64,000 bases of DNA from Nocardioides sp. TF02-7. GTDB lineage: Bacteria; Actinomycetota; Actinomycetes; Propionibacteriales; Nocardioidaceae. The stretch lies in assembly GCF_022437945.1 (NCBI RefSeq), contig NZ_CP092535.1, positions 4,154,001 through 4,218,000 on the forward strand. The letters are read 5' to 3'. Shown here piece by piece: positions 31,061-40,869 of the stretch. Below the pieces are notes generated by a model. The model was not told the origin of the DNA, searched no databases, and saw only the letters and a list, made by a program, of their open reading frames with translations. The translations under genes were made by a program, and so were the position numbers. The number at the start of each line of letters is the position of its first letter. Within the stretch, counting starts at the first letter, position 1.

Positions 31061-31643
31061 TCAGCTGCCGGGCCGGGCCTCTTCCTTGACGGTGCCGGCG
31101 GCGGACTGGCCTTCCTGGCCGACGTTCCTCGCCGACTCCTGCGCCGACGACTTCCAGGTCCTCGGCCGCCTCGGTGGCCTTGTCCTTGAGGCTCTGGCCG
31201 ACGTCCTGTCCGACCGCCTTGGCCTCGTCGACGACCGGCTGCCCGTGCTCCTTGGCGGTGTCGACCAGGCGCTGGGCCGCCTGCGACTCCTTCTCGCTGG
31301 CGGGGATGAGCGCCGAGATGACCATGCCCGCGCCGAACGCGACGAGGCCGGCAGCCAGTGGTGATCCCACGGTCTGGCGGTGCACCGCGCCGGCCGCCTG
31401 CTGGGCGGTGCCGCCGACGTTCGACACCGCGTCGGACGCGGAGCCGGTCACCGATCCGGCCGCACCCTGGGCGGAGTCCTGGGCGCTCCGGGCGGTGCCC
31501 ATCACCCGGTCCTTCAGTGACGAGACGCGGTCGCGGGCCGCCGCCTTGCGGCGCTCGACCACCCGGCCGGGGCTCACCTTGTCGTAGAGCGCGTCCACGT
31601 CGCGGGTGAGGCTCTCCCGCGTGGTCGCGATCTCCTCCGTCAT
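31061..31643 (-). CDS. DUF3618 family membrane-associated protein (frameshifted)
   Basis: About 194 aa. DUF3618 head MTEEIATTRESLTRDVDALYDKVSP with amphipathic helices, then an Ala/Gly-rich stretch and one hydrophobic helix (PLAAGLVAFGAGMVISALI), followed by a helical tail of LEA-like repeats. An extra base near 31151-31155 breaks the last 30 codons; repair gives EDLKSSAQESARNVGQEG and a stop at 31061. Starts by ATGA overlap with the holin-like gene. Confidence 0.8.
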
Positions 31644-32080
31644 CCGTTCTTCAGCTGCTTGGCCCATGCCACGTCCTCCTTGATCGTCTGCTGCGTCGAC
31701 TCGAGCTTGTTCATCGACTTGAGCTCCTTGCGCCCGCTCATGGCCATCACCGCCGCTGCCACGCCCCAGAGGGCGCCGACGATGAGCGCCGCCCACCCGA
31801 CGGGCATCCAGCTGTCGAGCAGGAACATCAGCGCCAGCGAGGTGAACAGCAGGGCCAGGTAGCCCGCCGCCCCGGCGCCGCCGAGCAGGCCGGCGCCCTT
31901 CCCCGCCTTGGCCGCCTCGGCCTTCGCCTCGGACTTGGCCAGCTCCAGCTCCTGCTTGACGAGCGTGGTCAGGTCGTCGGCGACGGCGCCGACGATCTCG
32001 CCGAGCGACCGGTCGCCGGCTGCACCCGGATCGCCGACGCCGGCCCCGTCCGGCGGCGGTCCCGACGGCGTTGCGGTCAT
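31640..32080 (-). CDS. Phage holin superfamily III-like membrane protein (DUF1469)
   Basis: 146 aa, intact. Pattern is typical of the actinobacterial family: RSLGEIVGAVADDLTTLVKQELELAKSEAKAEA amphipathic helix, then two transmembrane helices (GYLALLFTSLALMFLLD and WAALIVGALWGVAAAVMAM) and a short charged tail. No phage genes surround it, so this is a cellular envelope protein despite the family name. Confidence 0.85.
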   Translation of the reverse strand: MTATPSGPPPDGAGVGDPGAAGDRSLGEIVGAVADDLTTLVKQELELAKSEAKAEAAKAGKGAGLLGGAGAAGYLALLFTSLALMFLLDSWMPVGWAALIVGALWGVAAAVMAMSGRKELKSMNKLESTQQTIKEDVAWAKQLKNG

Positions 32081-32791
32081 GCCGTCCCCCTGCCGCTGCC
32101 CTCGGGGTAGACCACGTCGGTCGGCGGGGCGCCGGTGCCGCTCAGCGGGTCGTCGGCCGCGGTGCCGGTCTGCTGCACCGGGTCGGTCAGGCCCGGGCCG
32201 GAGCTGGGCAGGTCACCGGGGGCGGTGAGGGGGCGCGCCGGTGGTCCCACCGGCCGTGCTGCCGGTGCCGCCGGTGCTCCCGGTGCCGCCGGTGCCGCTG
32301 GACCCGCCGCCGTCCTTCGCCGCCCGGGTGAGCCGTCCGGCGACGACCCCGGCGGCGAGGGCGCCCAGCAGGAACGTGCCGGGGCGCCGCCGCGCGAAGT
32401 CGCGGACCTGGTCGAGCACCTCGCCGGGCTGGCGGCCCTCCATCTGGGAGCCGAGCGTCCGCGCCCGGTCGCTGACCTCGGTCACGAGGGTCTGCGCCAT
32501 GCCGGCGCCCGCGCCGTCTCCCCGGGCCATCTGCTCGAGGTCGTCGGCCAGCGACTGCAAGGTGCCGACCAACCGGTCCAGCTGGGTGCGCGACTGCTCC
32601 TCGATCTGCGAGCGGGCCTCCTGGAACAGGTCGGACGCGTGCTCGGCCGCCTCGGCGGCGACGCCCTGCGCCTCCTCCTTGGCCACGCCCGCCACGTGCT
32701 TGCCCTGCTCGGTGGCTGTGCTCGCTGCCTGTTGTGCCTTGTCGGTGACGCCGCTGTCGGAGCCGGCCGCCCCGTAGTCGCTCGTGGTCAT
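32077..32791 (-). CDS. Hypothetical helical membrane-associated protein, first of a three-gene set (frameshifted)
   Basis: About 237 aa. LEA-like helical segment (VTDKAQQAASTATEQGKHV..), coiled coil (LVGTLQSLADDLEQMARGD), GTFLLGALAAGVVAGRLTRAA membrane helix, and a Gly/Ser/Thr-rich low-complexity linker. An extra base in the run 32229-32233 truncates it; after repair the frame continues APLTAPGDLPSSGPGLTDPV and stops at an ATGA overlap with the holin-like gene, which strongly supports the repair. Acts in the envelope; role unknown. Confidence 0.75.
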
Positions 32792-32895
32792 GTTGCCTCC
32801 AGCTCGGGGGTGGGAAAGTGGTCCGGTACCCCCCGCATCCCCCCTGCCACACCGGAACCGCCGGCGCCCGCCCGCGATCTGCCAGAGTGGCCCCC

Positions 32896-34426
32896 ATGGC
32901 GGAGTTCGTCGGAGCGATCGACCAGGGCACGACCAGCACCCGGTTCATGGTGTTCGACCACGACGGCGCCGAGGTCGCCCGCCACCAGCTCGAGCACGAG
33001 CAGGTGCTGCCGCGAGCCGGGTGGGTGGAGCACAACCCGGTCGAGATCTGGGAGCGGACCTCGGCGGTGGTGCAGACCGCGCTCGGGAAGGCCCGGCTGT
33101 CGGCCGACGACCTGGTGGCCGTCGGCATCACCAACCAGCGCGAGACGACCTTCGTCTGGGACCGCCGCACCGGGCGGCCGCTCCACAACGCGATCGTGTG
33201 GCAGGACACCCGCACCGACGCGATCGCCGCCGCGCTCGACCGCGACGGCCGCGGCGACGTGATCCGGCAGCGCGCCGGCCTGCCGCCGGCGACGTACTTC
33301 GCTGGCGGCAAGCTGCAGTGGATCCTGGAGAACGTCGACGGCGTGCGCGACGCGGCCGAGCGGGGCGACGCGCTCTTCGGCACGGCCGACACCTGGCTGC
33401 TGTGGCACCTCACCGGCGGCACCGACGGCGGGGTGCACGTCACCGACGTCACCAACGCCAGCCGCACCATGATGATGGACCTGGAGACCCTCGACTGGGA
33501 CGAGGAGCTGCTCGGCTTCTTCGACGTGCCCCGGGCGATGCTGCCGGCGATCCGGGGAGTCCTCGGCGTCGACCGCGAGCGGACCGCACGGCCTCACCCG
33601 CACCCGCGGGCCGTTCGGCGGCGAAGTGCCGCTGGCCGGCATCCTCGGCGACCAGCAGGCGGCCACCGTGGGTCAGGTCTGCTTCGCGCCGGGGGAGGGC
33701 AAGAACACCTACGGCACCGGCAACTTCATGCTGCTCAACACCGGCACCGAGATCGTCCGCTCGAGGTCGGGCCTGCTGACGACGCCGGCCTACCAGCTCG
33801 GCGACCAGCCCTGCGTCTACGCGCTCGAGGGGTCGATCGCCGTCACGGGCTCGGCGGTGCAGTGGCTGCGCGACCAGCTCGGGATCATCAGCGGGGCGAG
33901 CGAGTCCGAGAGCCTGGCCCGTCAGGTCGACGACAACGGCGGCGTCTACTTCGTGCCCGCTTTCTCGGGCCTGTTCGCGCCCTACTGGCGCTCCGACGCC
34001 CGCGGCGCGATCGTGGGGCTGTCGCGCTACAACACCAACGCGCACCTGGCGCGGGCGACGCTGGAGGCGATCTGCTACCAGTCGCGCGACGTGGCGGAGG
34101 CGATGTGCGCGGACTCCGGTGTGGAGCTGGAGGTGCTCAAGGTCGACGGCGGGGTCACCGCCAACGAGCTCTGCATGCAGATCCAGGCCGACGTGCTGGG
34201 CGTGCCGGTGAGCCGGCCGGTGGTCTCGGAGACCACCGCGCTCGGAGCGGCGTACGCCGCCGGGCTCTCGGTGGGGTTCTGGAGCGACACCGACGAGCTG
34301 CGCCGCAACTGGTCGGAGGACCGCCGCTGGGAGCCCCGGTGGGACGAGGCGCGCCGCGAGGACGGCTACCGGCGCTGGAAGAAGGCGGTCGAGCGGACGC
34401 TGGGCTGGGCCGAGCTGGAGGACTGA
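32896..34426 (+). CDS. glpK: Glycerol kinase GlpK (frameshifted)
   Basis: About 509 aa FGGY kinase phosphorylating glycerol to glycerol-3-phosphate. Start region FVGAIDQGTTSTRFMVFDHDG, ITNQRETTFVWD, TWLLWHLTGG, GLTRTRGPFGGEVPLAGILGDQQAA, and KVDGGVTANELCMQIQADVLGVPV near the end. An extra G in 33554-33557 breaks it; repair gives AIRESSASTASGPHGLTRTRG. ATG 32896 starts at the first conserved residues; an in-frame GTG lies upstream. Confidence 0.95.
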
Positions 34427-34433
34427 ACCTCCT

Positions 34434-34470
34434 GCTATAACGCGCTATAAAGCGGAGGGGTTGGCTATAG
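34434..34470 (+). promoter_or_regulatory. GCTATAA repeats and probable leaderless promoter of the AAA gene
   Basis: GCTATAA occurs at 34434-34440 and 34444-34450, and GCTATAG at 34464-34470, in an otherwise GC-rich gap. TATAGT at 34466-34471 would place the start of transcription at or a few bases before the GTG at 34481, so the mRNA may be leaderless; no ribosome-binding site is visible. The two upstream copies may bind a regulator or form a second -10. Confidence 0.5.
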
Positions 34471-34480
34471 TTGCTCCAAC

Positions 34481-35674
34481 GTGCCAGAGCCGGAGGAGAC
34501 CGTCGTGGCCGATCGTCAGCCGAACCCCTACCGGCCCGGGTTCAACCAGCCGCCGGTCGTCTTCGCGGGCCGCTCCGACGTGCTCGACGGGGCGGCGGAG
34601 GCGCTGGAGATCGCGGCGTACGACGGCCGCACACCGCGGCCGCTGATCCTGCTCGGTCCGCGGGGCGTGGGCAAGACCGTCACCCTCGGCGAGATCGCCG
34701 AGCTCGCTGCCGAACGCCACTCGTGGCCGGCGGTGCACGTCGAGGTCAAGGTCGGCGGCCGGATGCTCGTCGAGCTGGGGTCGCGGCTGCGGGACGCTGC
34801 CCAGCTGCTCGCCGGGACCGAGCCGCGGGAGCCGCGGCGCCGGCCCCGGGTCACCGGCGGGAAGGTCGAGGCGCACGCGTTCGGCATCGGCGGCGAGGTG
34901 CAGCTCGAGGCAGCCGCGGACGCGCGGTCGGACGACGGGCTGGACGCGGTGCTCCGGACGACGATGGCCGCAGCCGTCGACGCCGGTGCCGGGCTGGTGA
35001 TCACGGTCGACGAGGTGCACAACGCCGCTCCCGAGGAGCTCGCGCTGCTGTGCGGCACGTTCCAGGAGCACGTGCCGCAGGGGTGGCCGGTGGTCCTCGC
35101 CCTCGCGGCGCTCCCGACCCTGCGCAACAACCGGGGTCGGCGGCGGCTGCCGACCTACCTCGAGCGGGCGGAGTGGCACGACCTCGACACCCTGCCGCCC
35201 ACCGAGGCCCGTGAGGCGCTCGTCGGTCCCGCCCAGCAGGCCGGCCGCCCGATGACGCCCGACGCCGCGGACCTGCTGCTCGGCCACGCGGGCGGCTATC
35301 CCTACGCCCTGCAGGTCGCGGGCCACTTCGCCTGGCGGGCCTCCCACGGCAGCCGCTCGATCGGCGTCGACCACGCGCGGCAGGCCGTGCCGCGGATCGA
35401 GGCCGACCTCGCCCACCTGTTCCGGAGCCGCTGGGACGACGCCAGCCCACGCGAGCAGGAGTACCTGCAGGCGATGGCCGCCGTCGCCGCGAGGGGCGAG
35501 GTGCCGAAGGGTGGCGCCGTCGCCGCCGAGCTCGGCGTACCGGTCACCAGCGTGTCCTACCTGCGGGCCCGGCTGCTCCGCAAGGGGACGATCTACCGCG
35601 AGGCCGGGGGAGCGCTCCACTTCATCACCCCGGGCATGGGCAGGTGGATCCTCGACCAGGATCGGCAAGACTGA
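34481..35674 (+). CDS. AAA family ATPase with winged-helix-like C-terminus
   Basis: 397 aa, intact. Walker A LLGPRGVGKTVTLGEI, Walker B LVITVDEVHNAAPEE, sensor-like ALAALPTLRNNRGR, then a small helical lid and a C-terminal region (DASPREQEYLQAMAAVAARGEVPKG..VTSVSYLRARLLRKGTIYREAGG) that reads as a winged helix. This is the architecture of the archaeal-ATPase/STAND-like and Orc1/Cdc6-like group. Function unknown; it is inserted between glpK and glpD on the same strand. GTG start, no ribosome-binding site. Confidence 0.8.
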   Translation: MPEPEETVVADRQPNPYRPGFNQPPVVFAGRSDVLDGAAEALEIAAYDGRTPRPLILLGPRGVGKTVTLGEIAELAAERHSWPAVHVEVKVGGRMLVELGSRLRDAAQLLAGTEPREPRRRPRVTGGKVEAHAFGIGGEVQLEAAADARSDDGLDAVLRTTMAAAVDAGAGLVITVDEVHNAAPEELALLCGTFQEHVPQGWPVVLALAALPTLRNNRGRRRLPTYLERAEWHDLDTLPPTEAREALVGPAQQAGRPMTPDAADLLLGHAGGYPYALQVAGHFAWRASHGSRSIGVDHARQAVPRIEADLAHLFRSRWDDASPREQEYLQAMAAVAARGEVPKGGAVAAELGVPVTSVSYLRARLLRKGTIYREAGGALHFITPGMGRWILDQDRQD

Positions 35675-35679
35675 CCTCC

Positions 35680-37430
35680 ATGAAGCCGGCCGCCCTCTCG
35701 CCCCGGGCCCGCAGCGCCGCCCTCCGACGCCTCGCGGACCGCGAGCTCGACGTGCTGGTGATCGGCGGCGGCGTGGTGGGCTGCGGTGCGGCCCTCGACG
35801 CCGCCACTAGAGGTCTCGAGGTGGGGCTGGTCGAGGCCCGGGACTTCGCGTCCGGGACCTCCAGCCGCAGCTCCAAGCTGGTGCACGGCGGCCTGCGCTA
35901 CCTCGAGATGCTCGACTTCCGTCTGGTCGCCGAGGCGCTGCGGGAGCGCGGCCTGCTGATGCAGCGGCTGGCGCCGCACCTGGTGCGGCCGGTGCCGTTC
36001 CTCTACCCGCTCAAGCGGCGCGGCTGGGAGCGGTGGTACGCCGGCTCCGGGGTCGCCCTCTACGACGCGATGTCGCGTGCCGGCGGCTTCGGCGACCGCA
36101 CGCCGCTGCACCGGCACCTGACCCGCCACGGCGCCCGCAAGGCGTTCCCGTCGCTGCGCAAGGACGCACTGGTGGGGGCGATCCGCTACTACGACGCCCA
36201 GGTCGACGACGCGCGGCACACGATGTTCCTCGCCCGCACCGCGGCGACGTACGGCGCCCACGTCGCCTCCCCGCACCCGCGTCCTCGGCCTGCTCAAGGA
36301 GAGCGAGCGGGTCGTCGGAGCCGACGTGGTCGACCTCGAGACCGGCCACCGGTTCGCCGTCCGCGCCGCCCAGGTGATCAACGCGACCGGCGTGTGGACT
36401 GACGAGACGCAGGCGATGGCCCGCGAGCGCGGCCAGTTCCGGGTGCGCGCGAGCAAGGGCATCCACCTGGTCGTGCCGCGCGACCGGATCCGCGGCGAGA
36501 CCGGTCTGATCCTGCGCACGGAGACCTCCGTGCTGTTCGTGATCCCCTGGAAGCGGCACTGGATCATCGGCACCACCGACACCGACTGGCAGCTGTCGAA
36601 GGACCACCCGGCCGCCAGCTCGCGCGACATCGACTACCTGCTCGGCCAGGTCAACGAGGCGCTCGCGGTGCCGCTCACCCGCGACGACGTCGAAGGCGTC
36701 TACGCCGGCCTCCGGCCGCTGCTGGCGGGGGAGGACGCCGCGACCTCCAAGCTCTCCCGGGAGCACGCGGTCGCCCACTCCGTGCCGGGCCTGGTGGTCG
36801 TCGCGGGCGGCAAGTACACGACGTACCGGGTGATGGCGAAGGACGCCGTCGACGAGGCGGTGCACGGGCTCGAGCGTGCTCGGGCGCAAGCCCGGGCCGT
36901 GCGTGACCGAGGACGTCCCGCTGGTCGGCGCCGACGGCTACCAGGCGCTGCGCAACCAGCGGCGGACCCTGGCCGCGCGGTCCGGGCTGGCGGTCAACCG
37001 GGTGGACCACCTGCTCGACCGCTACGGGTCGCTGGTGCTGGAGGTGCTCGACATCGTCGCGGCCGAGCCGGAGCTCGGCGAGCCGCTGCCGGGGGCCGAG
37101 GACTACCTGCGGGTGGAGGCGGTCTACGCCGTCACCCACGAGGGCGCGCGCCACCTCGACGACATCCTCACCCGGCGGCTGCGGGTCTCGATCGAGACGT
37201 TCGACCGCGGGGTGGCGGCGGCGCCCCACGTCGCCGACCTGGTGCGCGGCCACCTGGGCTGGGACGCCGCGCAGCGCGACCGGGAGATCGACCACTACCT
37301 CAAGCGGGTGGAGGCCGAGCGGGAGAGCCAGCGGCAGCCCGACGACCAGACCGCCGACGCCGCGCGCAAGGGTGCGCCCGACGTCGTCCCGGTGTCCCAC
37401 GTCGCCGAGGCGATCGAGGGCGCGCCGTAA
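35680..37430 (+). CDS. glpD: Glycerol-3-phosphate dehydrogenase GlpD (frameshifted)
   Basis: About 583 aa FAD enzyme oxidising glycerol-3-phosphate to dihydroxyacetone phosphate at the membrane. FAD motif VLVIGGGVVGCGAALDAATRGLEVGLVE, DFASGTSSRSSKLVHGGLRYLEM, DDARHTMFLARTA, KGIHLVVPRDR, ITT-like WIIGTTDTDW and a C-terminal helical domain (PDDILTRRLRV-like DDILTRRLRVSIE). Two breaks: extra C in 36269-36272 and a frame change near 36876-36885. ATG 35680, 5 bp after the AAA gene stop. Confidence 0.94.
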
Positions 37431-37440
37431 TCTCGACGGC

Positions 37441-38212
37441 ATGGACCTCCACCTGCACGACCGAGTCTTCATCGTCACCGGCGGCACCCGCGGCCTGGGC
37501 CGGGCGACCGCCGACGAGCTGGTCGCCGGCGGCGCCTGCGTCGTGGTCTCCGGGCGCAGCCAGGACAGTGTCGACGCCGCCGTGACGACGCTCCGCCAGG
37601 TCGACGGGCGCGACTGCGCGGTCGGCGTCGTCGCCGACAACGCCGACCCCGCGACGCCGGGCCGGCTGGTCGCCGCCGCGCGTGACCACTGGGGCCGGCT
37701 CGACGGTGCGCTGATCAGCGTGGGCGGTCCGCCGTGGGGGCCGGTGCTCGGGTCGACCGACGAGCAGTGGACGGGTGCCTTCGAGTCGGTGTTCCTGGGC
37801 GGGGTCCGGCTGGCGCGTGACATCGGCACCGAGCTGGGCGCCGACGGCGCGCTCGCCCTGGTCCTCTCGACCAGCGTGCGGGGAGCCGTTGGCCAACCTG
37901 GCCATCTCCAACGGCCTGCGGCCCGGGCTGGCGATGGTCGCCAAGACCCTGGCCGACGAGCTCGGCCCGCGGGGCGTGCGGGTCAACGGGCTGCTCCCGG
38001 GCCGGGTCGGCACCGAGCGGGTCGCCGAGCTCGACGCCGCCACCGGTGACGCGGACCAGGCACGGGCCGCGTGGAGCGAGCGGATCCCGCTGCGTCGCTA
38101 CGGCGCGCCGGCCGAGTTCGGGCGAGTGGCGGCGTTCCTGCTCTCCCCGGCCGCATCGTTCGTCACCGGCGCGATGGTGCCGGTCGACGGCGGGATGACC
38201 CGCGCCCTCTAG
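37441..38212 (+). CDS. SDR family oxidoreductase (frameshifted)
   Basis: About 257 aa. Cofactor motif VTGGTRGLGRATADEL, SVGGPP in place of NNAG, a non-classical catalytic segment (SVREPLANLAISNGLRPGLAMVAKTLADEL) in which the usual Tyr is Asn-Leu-Ala, so the YxxxK site is replaced, as in an atypical SDR subgroup. An extra G in 37880-37883 breaks the frame exactly there. End VDGGMTRAL is normal. Stop overlaps the convergent SURF1 stop. Confidence 0.85.
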
Positions 38213-39001
38213 GCGTCGGTCGCGGCAGTACGCCGGCGCCGCTCGCCGCGGGGCCCGTTCCGGCGCTCGTCCCAGGCGAGGTAGCCGAAGCCTCCGAGCG
38301 CGAGGACGCCGAAGAACCACCACTGCAGGCCGTAGAAGAAGTGCGGCCCCTCGCCGAGGTCCGGCGGCTCGGCGGCCTCGAGCGGCTCGGCGGGCGGCGG
38401 GTCCTCCGACCGCAGGTCGACGAACCCGCCGAACACCTCGCGGCCGAGCGCCTCGCCGATCGCCACGCTCGAGATCGCCCGCGTCCCCCGGTCGACCACC
38501 TCGGTGCTGTCGCCGGTGCCGTCGGCGCGCACCCAGCCGGTGACCGTCACCTCGCCGGCCGGGGGAGCCGGCAGCTCCTCCGGCTCGACCGCCCGGTTGT
38601 CGGTCGCCATCCAGCCGCGGTCGACGAGGAGCGCGGTCCCGTCGGCGGTCACCAGCGGGACCACCGCGTCGACCCCGCCGACGCCGTCGCGGGTGCGGTA
38701 GCGGACGACGACAGAGTCGGCGGCGTCGTACTCCCCCGGTGGCGGTGACGACCGTCCACTCCTCGTCGGCGGCGACCGGGTCGCCCGGCGCCAGCACCTC
38801 CTCGACCGGCACCGGGTCGCGGTCGGCGTTGGCCTCGACGACGGCGTTCTTGTCCCGCCGCTCGTCGAGCCGGCCGAATTGCCACTCACCGAGCCACCAG
38901 GTGCCGACCCCGATGAGGATGATCGACAGGAAGAAGAGAAGCCACCGGCGGCTCACCAGGAACCGCCACGGACCGAGGGTCCGGTCCAGCCACTCACGCA
39001 C
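38209..39001 (-). CDS. SURF1 family cytochrome oxidase biogenesis protein (frameshifted)
   Basis: About 263 aa. N-terminal helix RRWLLFFLSIILIGVGTWWLGEWQFGRLDERRDKN is the SURF1 hallmark (GxWQxxRxxxK/R). A periplasmic domain with VRYRTRDGVGGVDAVVPLVTADGTALLVDRGWM follows, then a second helix (HFFYGLQWWFFGVLALGGFGYLAWDERRN). It aids haem insertion in cytochrome c oxidase. An extra base in 38733-38737 breaks it. GTG 39001 chosen. Confidence 0.9.
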
Positions 39002-39056
39002 GGCACCACCGTATGACCAGCCGGTCGCCAACCCGGACCCGGCCTATGCTGGCGGG

Positions 39057-40049
39057 GTGCAGCCGCTCATCGACCGCTACGGCCGGGTCGCGACCGATCT
39101 CCGGGTCTCGCTGACCGACCGCTGCAACCTGCGCTGCACCTACTGCATGCCGCCCGAGGGCCTCGACTGGCTGCCGCGCGACGACCAGCTCACCGACGAC
39201 GAGGTGGTGCGGCTGATCGGCGTCGCGGTCACCCGGCTCGGGGTGCGGGAGGTCCGGTTCACCGGCGGGGAGCCGCTCGTACGACGCGGGCTGGTCGACA
39301 TCGTGCGTCGTACCCGTGCCCTCGACGCCGGTGTGGAGCTGTCGATCACCACCAACGGCATCGGCCTCGCCCGCACCGCCGGCGCCCTCGCCGGCGCCGG
39401 CCTCGACCGGGTCAACGTCAGCCTCGACACGGTGCGCCCCGACACGTTCCTCGAGATCACCCGGCGCGACCGGTTCGCGGACGTGGTGGAGGGCCTCGCA
39501 GCCGCCGACGCTGCCGGGCTGGGCCCGGTGAAGGTCAACGCGGTGCTGCTGCGCGGCGTCAACGACGACCAGGCGCCCGAGCTGCTGGCCTGGTGCCTCG
39601 ACCGCGGCTACCAGCTGCGGTTCATCGAGCAGATGCCGCTCGACGCCCAGCACGGCTGGTCGCGGGAGGAGATGGTCACCGCCGACGAGATCTTCGCCGC
39701 GCTCGACCGCGCCTACGACCTCACGCCCGCCACCGAGCCCCGCGGCAGCGCCCCCGCCGAGCTGTTCCTCGTCGACGGCGGCCCCGCCACCGTCGGCGTG
39801 ATCGCCTCCGTCACCCGCCCGTTCTGCGGCGACTGCGACCGGGTGCGCCTCACCGCCGACGGCCAGGTCCGCAACTGCCTCTTCGCCCGCCATGAGTCCG
39901 ACCTGCGCCACGCGATGCGCGCCGGCGCCACCGACGCCGACCTCGCCGACCGCTGGCTCACCGCCATGCGCGGCAAGGCCGCCGGCCACGGCATCGACGA
40001 CCCGACGTTCCTCCAGCCGGACCGGCCGATGTCGGCGATCGGGGGCTGA
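39057..40049 (+). CDS. moaA: GTP 3',8-cyclase MoaA
   Basis: 330 aa, intact radical-SAM enzyme converting GTP to 3',8-cH2GTP in molybdopterin synthesis. N-terminal cluster motif DRCNLRCTYCMP (CxxxCxxC), GGEPLVRRGL, RVNVSLDT; C-terminal cluster ligands in TRPFCGDCDRVRLTADGQVRNCLF. Ends GG as needed for activation. No other moa gene is in the window. Start GTG 39057. Confidence 0.95.
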   Translation: MQPLIDRYGRVATDLRVSLTDRCNLRCTYCMPPEGLDWLPRDDQLTDDEVVRLIGVAVTRLGVREVRFTGGEPLVRRGLVDIVRRTRALDAGVELSITTNGIGLARTAGALAGAGLDRVNVSLDTVRPDTFLEITRRDRFADVVEGLAAADAAGLGPVKVNAVLLRGVNDDQAPELLAWCLDRGYQLRFIEQMPLDAQHGWSREEMVTADEIFAALDRAYDLTPATEPRGSAPAELFLVDGGPATVGVIASVTRPFCGDCDRVRLTADGQVRNCLFARHESDLRHAMRAGATDADLADRWLTAMRGKAAGHGIDDPTFLQPDRPMSAIGG

Positions 40050-40073
40050 GGGGGGCGGCGCGGTGGGCGGGGT

Positions 40074-40201
40074 CGTCCCGGTGGGCGGTTGCTCGTCCCG
40101 GTGGGCGCAGATTCATCAAGGTATGTCGGTCAGTCGTCGCTTCCCATGGTGGGTACGGCGTGGGATGTGCGAGCTCGCCTGCATCCCTTGATGAATCTGC
40201 G
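40074..40201. repeat. Intergenic direct and inverted repeat element
   Basis: Between convergent moaA and the 40273 gene. Arms 40106-40121 and 40186-40201 are 16-bp perfect reverse complements (CGCAGATTCATCAAGG / CCTTGATGAATCTGCG) around 64 bp, giving a 96-bp unit. Just left, CGTCCCGGTGGGCG is repeated at 40074-40087 and 40094-40107. The AT-rich arms stand out. May be a REP/MITE-like element or a bidirectional terminator. No coding potential. Confidence 0.7.
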
Positions 40202-40272
40202 GTAGGTGGGGCGGGCAGCGGCACATGAGTCGGGCGGTGGGGCGGTGGGCCCGGCGGGGGGCGCTCCGCCCC

Positions 40273-40482
40273 TCACTCCTCGTGCGCGACGGTCTCCTTC
40301 AGGAACCCGCGGGCTCCGAGGAACTTCTCGAGCGACTCCCGGTGCTCGTCGCAGGCCAGCCAGACCTTCCGCCGGTCGGGCGTGTGGATCTTGGGGTTGT
40401 TCCAGCGCAGCTGCCAGCCGGCCGGGGTGCGGCAGCCCTTCGCCGAGCAGAGGTCGGGGCCACCGCCGGGGTCAGCGCTCAC
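40273..40482 (-). CDS. Small conserved hypothetical protein with cysteine pair
   Basis: 69 aa from GTG 40482: DLCSAKGCRTPAGWQLRWNNPKIHTPDRRKVWLACDEHRESLEKFLGARGFLKETV. Cysteines in CSAKGC and CDEH plus His look like a small zinc-binding fold. This short protein occurs next to DUF3099 genes in actinobacteria; some databases name it acetone carboxylase, which is not supported by size. It overlaps the DUF3099 gene by 11 bp. Confidence 0.75.
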   Translation of the reverse strand: MSADPGGGPDLCSAKGCRTPAGWQLRWNNPKIHTPDRRKVWLACDEHRESLEKFLGARGFLKETVAHEE

Positions 40483-40790
40483 CGGTCTCCTCGTCAGCGC
40501 GGCTGCCGGCGCCGAGCTGGCGGTCGGCACGGCCGCCGCCGGTCAGCGGCAGGGCGTCGGTGCGGGTGTTGGCGGCGTTGGCGTTGACGACCGCCACGTA
40601 GGGCAGGACGACCGCGGCCAGGATGAAGAACGGCCACAGCCAGTTGAGGCCAGCGACGCCGGCGATCACGGCGGCGATGAAGCAGAGCGTCCGGATCGAC
40701 ATCGAGATGATGTAGCGACGCTGGCGCCGGGCCAGGTCGGCCTGGGGGAGTGGACCCGACCGTGGTGATCCGGATCGGCGCGTCGGACAT
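40472..40790 (-). CDS. DUF3099 family membrane protein (frameshifted)
   Basis: About 105 aa. Head SDAPIRITTVGSTPQADLARRQRRYIISMSIRTLCF, then two transmembrane helices (FIAAVIAGVAGLNWLWPFFILAAVVLPYVAVV) and a polar tail: the classic DUF3099 layout. An extra G in 40744-40748 breaks it after GSTP. Function unknown. Confidence 0.85.
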
Positions 40791-40869
40791 GGGGTCAGCC
40801 TACGCCCCCCTCCCGTGGTGCGACCGTCGCTCGCCCCCCGCGCCCTCGCGCCCGGTCTACCCTGACCCC

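Noticed and set aside
31640..32080. Prophage remnant, because of the holin-like protein
   Set aside because: No integrase, capsid, tail or lysin genes nearby; the DUF1469 holin-like family is widespread as a cellular protein.
40074..40201. CRISPR array
   Set aside because: Only two direct copies of 14 bp at 20-bp period, and an inverted pair; no spacer array and no cas genes.
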